64,000 nucleotides of DNA, from contig NZ_BDJC01000017.1 in NCBI RefSeq assembly GCF_002005565.1, forward strand, positions 50,176 through 114,175, read 5' to 3'. The notes below the pieces were generated by a model. It was not told where the DNA came from. It saw only the letters and a program-made list of their open reading frames with translations, and searched no databases. The translations under genes and the position numbers were made by a program. This stretch comes from Streptomyces sp. JHA26. GTDB lineage: Bacteria; Actinomycetota; Actinomycetes; Streptomycetales; Streptomycetaceae. Positions 63,956 to 64,000 of the stretch are shown piece by piece. How positions within the stretch are numbered: the first letter of the stretch is position 1; the number at the start of each line of letters is the position of its first letter.

Positions 63956-64000
63956 CGCCCCCGGCGCACCGGCCGAGCGCGACCGCGCGGGGACGGCCCC
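63956..64000. other. Window end, no gene
   Basis: 45 bp after the Pat-like stop codon. No feature is visible before the window ends. Confidence 0.6.

Overview
The window is a stretch of a high-GC actinobacterial chromosome. It is almost certainly Streptomyces: it carries whiH (aerial-hypha sporulation regulator) directly before hrdB (principal sigma factor), a class II nrdRJ operon, actinobacterial LexA with its SOS box, many GTG starts, TANNNT promoters lying next to start codons, and third-position GC bias throughout. From memory, the gene order matches the S. coelicolor core region around whiH-hrdB (SCO5819-SCO5820). I saw no prophage, insertion sequence, CRISPR, tRNA or rRNA.

Layout. 1-7.4 kb: 3' end of miaA, a small membrane protein, dapF, a second RelA/SpoT homologue, a secreted M1 peptidase and hflX. 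7.4-13.5 kb: a V8-like lipoprotein protease with a relic of a duplicated copy beside it, then a three-gene NRPS-independent siderophore-type cluster whose aminotransferase lacks the PLP lysine. 13.5-20.7 kb: a DinG-like helicase, lexA and nrdR-nrdJ, with recognisable LexA and NrdR operators. 20.7-28.5 kb: TerD-family protein, DUF4937 protein, histidine phosphatase, ADP-ribosylglycohydrolase, an MFS/TetR divergent pair with twin operators, rnhB and two poorly known proteins. 28.7-36.2 kb: a RecQ fused to a phosphoribosyltransferase domain, a DUF4192 protein, an NrtR-like Nudix regulator and a long ABC transporter fusion. 36.3-43.3 kb: whiH, hrdB, a secreted trypsin-like protease, a DUF7455 zinc ribbon and parE.

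43.4-51.7 kb looks like a carboxylate module: DUF485 protein plus sodium/solute symporter, a CitA-type two-component system, an iron-box-controlled sucrase/ferredoxin-like protein, then two divergent citrate synthase homologues. One of these carries an N-terminal helix-turn-helix DNA-binding domain, and the 103-bp gap between them holds several palindromes. I regard this pair as the most interesting item: a citrate synthase fold apparently used as the sensor of a transcription factor.

51.8-64 kb: a CobW-type GTPase, parC, an active/inactive M16 peptidase pair, an M23 peptidase under a c-di-AMP (ydaO) riboswitch, a GntR regulator, ptsH (HPr) and a GNAT/acyl-CoA-synthetase fusion of the protein acetyltransferase type.

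Most genes are vertically inherited housekeeping genes. Accessory-looking parts are the protease relic, the siderophore trio, the MFS/TetR pair and several repeat-rich linkers. All family assignments rest on motifs read by eye; no database search was run.
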